A DNA stretch of 64,000 nt from Lycorma delicatula (Eukaryota; Arthropoda; Insecta; Hemiptera; Fulgoridae): assembly GCF_047948215.1 (NCBI RefSeq), contig NC_134457.1:85350898-85414897 (forward strand), in the 5' to 3' direction. This document shows, piece by piece, positions 60,701-64,000 of this stretch. How positions within the stretch are numbered: position 1 is the stretch's first letter; each line of letters begins with the position of its first letter. The notes below the pieces were generated by a model that saw only the letters and a program-made list of their open reading frames with translations, was not told where the DNA came from and ran no database searches. The position numbers were made by a program, and so were the translations under genes.

Positions 60701-61560
60701 TCTTCTGTGTCAAGCACGTCGTCAGAATTCAGGTACTCTTTTTTAGTTTCCAAACGGTTCAATAAATTCTTGTAATTCACTCTGTTCCACAAAATTTTAA
60801 ATTGGTTCAGTAAGATTTTCAATGTCAGAATTGAAGTTAGTTTGTGGAGGTTTAATACTGGCTTTTATGAAAAAATGTCTTATGTCATAGTAGTAACCTG
60901 CTTTATAGCCATAAGAATCCATAAAATTGCATCCAACCCATGGTTTTAGAAAGTTCATCGGCATCTTTTATTCTTGACAATAAGTACCACAACCCCTCTT
61001 TTCTGTACTTAATTTTAAAGTTCTGAAGGTTTCCCTGATCTAGCAGTAGTATTTGGGGGAAGAAGTATCAATTTTACATTTTCTAAGTTAACGTTAGGGT
61101 GAGATTTTGCATTGTCCAAGGATATTATGTATGACTTTCCTATTTTGCCTTCCCATTCTACAATCAAAACTAATAATTATTATTATAATTGTTTAATTAG
61201 TAAACTGGTGTATTATTATTATTATAATTAACTTAAAAGATTTACGAAAGGAAACATTAATATTATAATTATTATTTACAGATATATTTTTATCTTACAT
61301 GTGTAATTAGACTACTGTACAAAGTTTGTTTACAGATAGCTGCAAGATGCGGCAGTATTCTCCTTTTGTTATGCTTTCTAACAACCATCTAAGTAAATAT
61401 TGGAACGTTACTTTTTTCTAAATAAATTTTTAATACATAATAATATAGTGTTTTAAAAGTATTTGATTGTTACATTTTATTTTTTATTTTAATTAAAATT
61501 TGTTTGAATAATCAAAGTTTGTTTTTTAACTGTTATTTTCTATTTCTGGGTTTTTTTTAG
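57796..61560 (+). other. Intron 2 of p66 (about 3.8 kb)
   Basis: Bounded by GTAAG at 57796 and TTTTTTTTAG at 61560. AT-rich, with many T runs at 59.0-59.6 kb and a Tigger/pogo-like relic at 60051-61170. No other exon was recognised; exons 2 and 3 meet at a codon boundary. Confidence 0.85.
60051..61170 (-). mobile_element. Tigger/pogo-like transposon relic in intron 2
   Basis: On the minus strand YIISLDNAKSHP (LDNA codons 61108-61119) holds a catalytic Asp in the DDE_1 style of pogo/Tigger transposases. NLENVKLILLPPNTT follows, the conserved LPPNTT block, and later an acidic C-terminal region (LDTEDILTDIRDL at about 60700). Its left end CAGTAAAACTTCCC at 60051, preceded by TA, is a plausible 3' TIR. 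No matching right TIR was found, so the 5' end is lost. Frames are broken. Confidence 0.72.
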
Positions 61561-61863
61561 GAGTTAAGTCCAGCTGAGGTGCGAGAACGTGAAAAATTAG
61601 TTCGAAGAGCACAGGAAGAATTAAGAAATGAAGAAATGAAATTAGTTCTGCTGAAGAAGTTACGCCAGTCTCAACAGATGAAAGAAAATATAGCAGTAGT
61701 TCCACCATCAACAACACCTCAAACGCCTCCCGTCCAACCACAGCCACCGCAACATAACCTCAGTAACAAGATTCCATCAGCAGTACCACCGCCACCTCCT
61801 TTATTAAGAGCTAATCAGAACAAACAACCATCAACTATCAGCGTACCTCACCTGTTAAGAGGA
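61561..61863 (+). CDS. p66/GATAD2 (simjang) third coding exon, CR1 domain
   Basis: The acceptor is TTTTTTTTAG at 61560; the exon starts on a codon boundary. Residues 95-195 begin ELSPAEVREREKLVRRAQ, followed by the CR1 coiled coil with EELRNEEMKLVLLKKLRQSQ, almost the same as in human GATAD2A/B. CR1 pairs with the coiled coil of MBD2/MBD3 and so recruits p66 to NuRD. A proline/glutamine-rich linker follows and ends in a PPPPPLLRANQ-like motif and PHLLRG. The likely donor is GTATGT at 61864; an alternative at 61892 (GTGAGA) would add codons. The open frame would otherwise stop at 61917. The CR2/GATA zinc-finger exons lie past the window. Confidence 0.93.
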
Positions 61864-62490
61864 GTATGTAAATCAGCCAAATTTTATGATGTGAGATTTA
61901 TTTATTCATTTAATTGACAAAATTGTTGAATGTTGATTTTCTTGAGTGTGATTTTCACCCAGATTTTTCTAAATTAGAGATGAAGATGCAGTAGCACATA
62001 AGTGTAGTATTATAACACACCATATTTAGTTTGATGTTAAAGTTTGAAGTTCAGTTTTGTTTATAAATCGTAGTTTCAGCAAAAGGTTATTGGATAGTAT
62101 TGTTCAAAATTTGATTCTGATATCTTGACTTGTAATTAACCCTTTTATTACCAACATCCATTTGATTGAACATTTGAAATTCTCACAAATCTATGTACAT
62201 TAATCAGTAAAAATAATGTGTGTTTAGTGCCCAAATAATTAATATAATCGTGTTTGATATAACAGCATACAAATCACAACGGTTATTCAGTTTCAGCTTA
62301 TATTAAAAATAAATATTTTTCTAGATCATTAAAAAAAAGTAAAGATATTTGTTTCTTTATTATTAATTTATATAGAAAAATATTGTTTTTGAGCAATCAG
62401 CTACTGCTACTTATATCTATTCTTGTTTATAATATTATCTGCATATTTCCCCTTCTTTCTATGAGTACATGCATACCTTTTTCTAATGTA
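61864..62490 (+). other. Noncoding DNA, start of p66 intron 3
   Basis: AT-rich and stop-filled, with no coding similarity. It lies between the exon 3 donor and the mariner. Confidence 0.7.
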
Positions 62491-63787
62491 CAAGGGCCAT
62501 TTTTAGTGAAGGAAACACGTAATGCAAGCAATTGAAACTGTTGTAATTGTTAGTTGGCAACATTGCAAATAGTGTTAGTCAGCTGTTCGAGTAATATTTA
62601 CGTAAACATAACCTCTAAAGTCTTAGTTATGATGGCATCTCCACTTGAAGAAAATAATTTTGATGAATAGCATTCTGTGATCCAATTTTTAGTTTCAGAA
62701 AGTGTACAGCTGTCAGAAATATTCTCTTGGATGAACAAACAATGTAGCGATAGTTGCATGAACTGTGAGAGTTTTTGTGCATGGGTGGAAAAATTTTAAA
62801 GTGGCCGCAAAAGCGTGACTGATGAGCATCACTCCAGGAGTCTGGTAACAGTGTTGACCTCGGCATTAGTTTCTTGTATTGATTCACTTATCCAAGAAGA
62901 CTGATGACTTACAGGAACATATTGTTGAAAAATGTCAAGTACAGATGTTAGCACAACTCATTCCATCATTCAAAACAAACTGAACTACCATAAGACTTGT
63001 GCAAGGTGGGTTCCCAGAGAGCTTAACATTCATCACAAAACCCTCAGTTTTGTGATGAATGTTCTGTATTTTTGCATTGAACTCAAAAATCATTTCAGTA
63101 TTGAAGGTGGCGCATTTTTGGACAGGATTTTAACCTGTGATGAGACTTGGATACATCATTTTGAGCTGGAGTCTAAGTGTCAAAGCATGCAGTGGAAACA
63201 ACACCCTTAATCATCTGTACATAAGAAATTTAAAACGCAGCCATTGGCTGGTAAGGTCATATCAACCATATTTGGAGTTCCCATGGTCCAATTTTCTGTG
63301 ATTATTTGGAGGAACAATGCACTACCAACAGCCTATACTATTCAGCCATGATTTAGAACAAAGTCAAGCCCTTGTTGAAGAGGAAATGTCCAGGATGGCA
63401 GAGGAAAGGCGTGCTTCTTCAAGACAATGCTTGACCTCATACAGCACAACTGATGCTGGAAACTGTTGGCAAAGTGGGTTGGAAGCTCCTACCTTATCCT
63501 CCTTACAGCCCTGACCTTGCCCCTTTGGATTTTTATTTGTTTGGTCTGATGAAAGAAGCTTTGTATTGCAACAAGTTTAATGACAATGAAGAGGTAAAGA
63601 AAAAAGTACAGAACTGGCTTTGAGATCAAGGTATTTTTTGAGAGGATAAGAAGACTTGTAAAAAGATGGGACAAGTGCAGAGAAGTTGGTTGGGATTACG
63701 TAGAAAAGTAGACAAAAGAATTGTATTTATTTAATAAACCATTTTTGCTGTTCAGCTATTTTTGTGTTTAATATTGGATGACCCTTG
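62491..63787 (+). mobile_element. Mariner relic (about 1.3 kb) in p66 intron 3
   Basis: The left end CAAGGGCCAT (62491, preceded by TA) and the right end ATGACCCTTG (63787, followed by TG, probably a decayed TA) form diverged TIRs. The length of 1297 bp fits a full-length mariner. The interior is a broken transposase in the + orientation. Confidence 0.82.
62632..63711 (+). pseudogene. Mariner transposase, decayed
   Basis: The start MASPLEENNFDE is at ATG 62632; the HTH part is broken by many stops. The catalytic domain is readable across frameshifts: first Asp in LTCDETWIHHFE (about 63135), second in LLLQDNA followed by a stop then PHTAQ (about 63420), and third in PPYSPDLAPLDFYLFGLMKE. Spacing between the last two is 34 residues, the classical mariner DD34D. 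The end RWDKCREVGWDYVEK (stop 63709-63711) matches the family. Dead, and CpG-poor like its host intron. Confidence 0.87.
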
Positions 63788-64000
63788 TGTTATCCATAAA
63801 AATACAAAATGAATTGATTAGCTACACATGATCACGTTCATAATGATCACCTATGAGCAATAGTACTATCTTAGAGTTATTTATTGATTGATGGAATTTC
63901 AGGCTATAAAAATTTCATCGAGTACAATTTTTATAATTAAATATAAATGGGATGTCTGATTTTTATTAAAAGTAATTATAATTTAATAATTTAGAAGAAT
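63788..64000. other. AT-rich noncoding DNA to the window edge
   Basis: No feature seen; probably still within p66 intron 3. Confidence 0.5.

Noticed and set aside
1..64000. CRISPR array, bacterial operon or phage-like system
   Set aside because: No regularly spaced repeats or dense gene clusters; spliced gene and transposon content are those of an animal nuclear genome.

Overview
The window looks like nuclear DNA from an insect: it is very AT-rich, has introns of several kilobases, and carries R1-clade LINEs, several mariner/Tc-type transposons, tRNA-derived SINEs and a hAT relic. A hemipteran would fit, but nothing here proves the order. Nearly all the DNA is noncoding. The only host gene I can support is the 5' part of the p66/GATAD2 gene (Drosophila simjang), a subunit of the NuRD (Mi-2) chromatin complex, on the + strand.

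Host gene. Three coding exons join in phase: 46488-46537 (start codon, acidic N-terminus), 57564-57795 (basic/proline-rich segment, then a conserved SPDIVVVSDDE motif) and 61561-61863 (CR1 coiled coil that contacts MBD2/3, then a proline-rich linker). Intron 1 is about 11.0 kb and intron 2 about 3.8 kb. An acceptor before the start codon implies at least one upstream 5' UTR exon; a CpG-containing segment at about 38.34-38.45 kb is my best guess for it. The second conserved region with the GATA-type zinc finger lies beyond the right edge.

Layout. 1-11.3 kb: AT-rich noncoding DNA. 11.3-15.9 kb: two R1-clade LINE relics in tandem on the minus strand, one interrupted by a SINE. 17.2-18.9 kb: a nearly complete Tc/mariner-like element with TIRs, inserted into an older transposase relic. 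21.5-24.0 kb: two copies of one SINE in opposite orientation, one inside another Tc/mariner-like element. 26.2-28.8 kb: a third R1-clade LINE split by a deleted mariner whose third catalytic residue is Asn. 28.8-38.3 kb: noncoding DNA with unclassified dispersed repeats, palindromes and a TA-flanked MITE. 38.3-64 kb: the p66 transcription unit, with a hAT relic in intron 1, a Tigger/pogo-like relic in intron 2 and a mariner relic downstream of exon 3.

The CpG content changes sharply: CpG is common left of about 35-38 kb and several-fold rarer to the right, as expected if the p66 gene body is methylated in the germline. I found no convincing novel multigene system. The most interesting signals are SINEs with different heads but one shared 3' tail, the repeated internal deletion of the R1 relics, the nested insertions, and many compact perfect inverted repeats.
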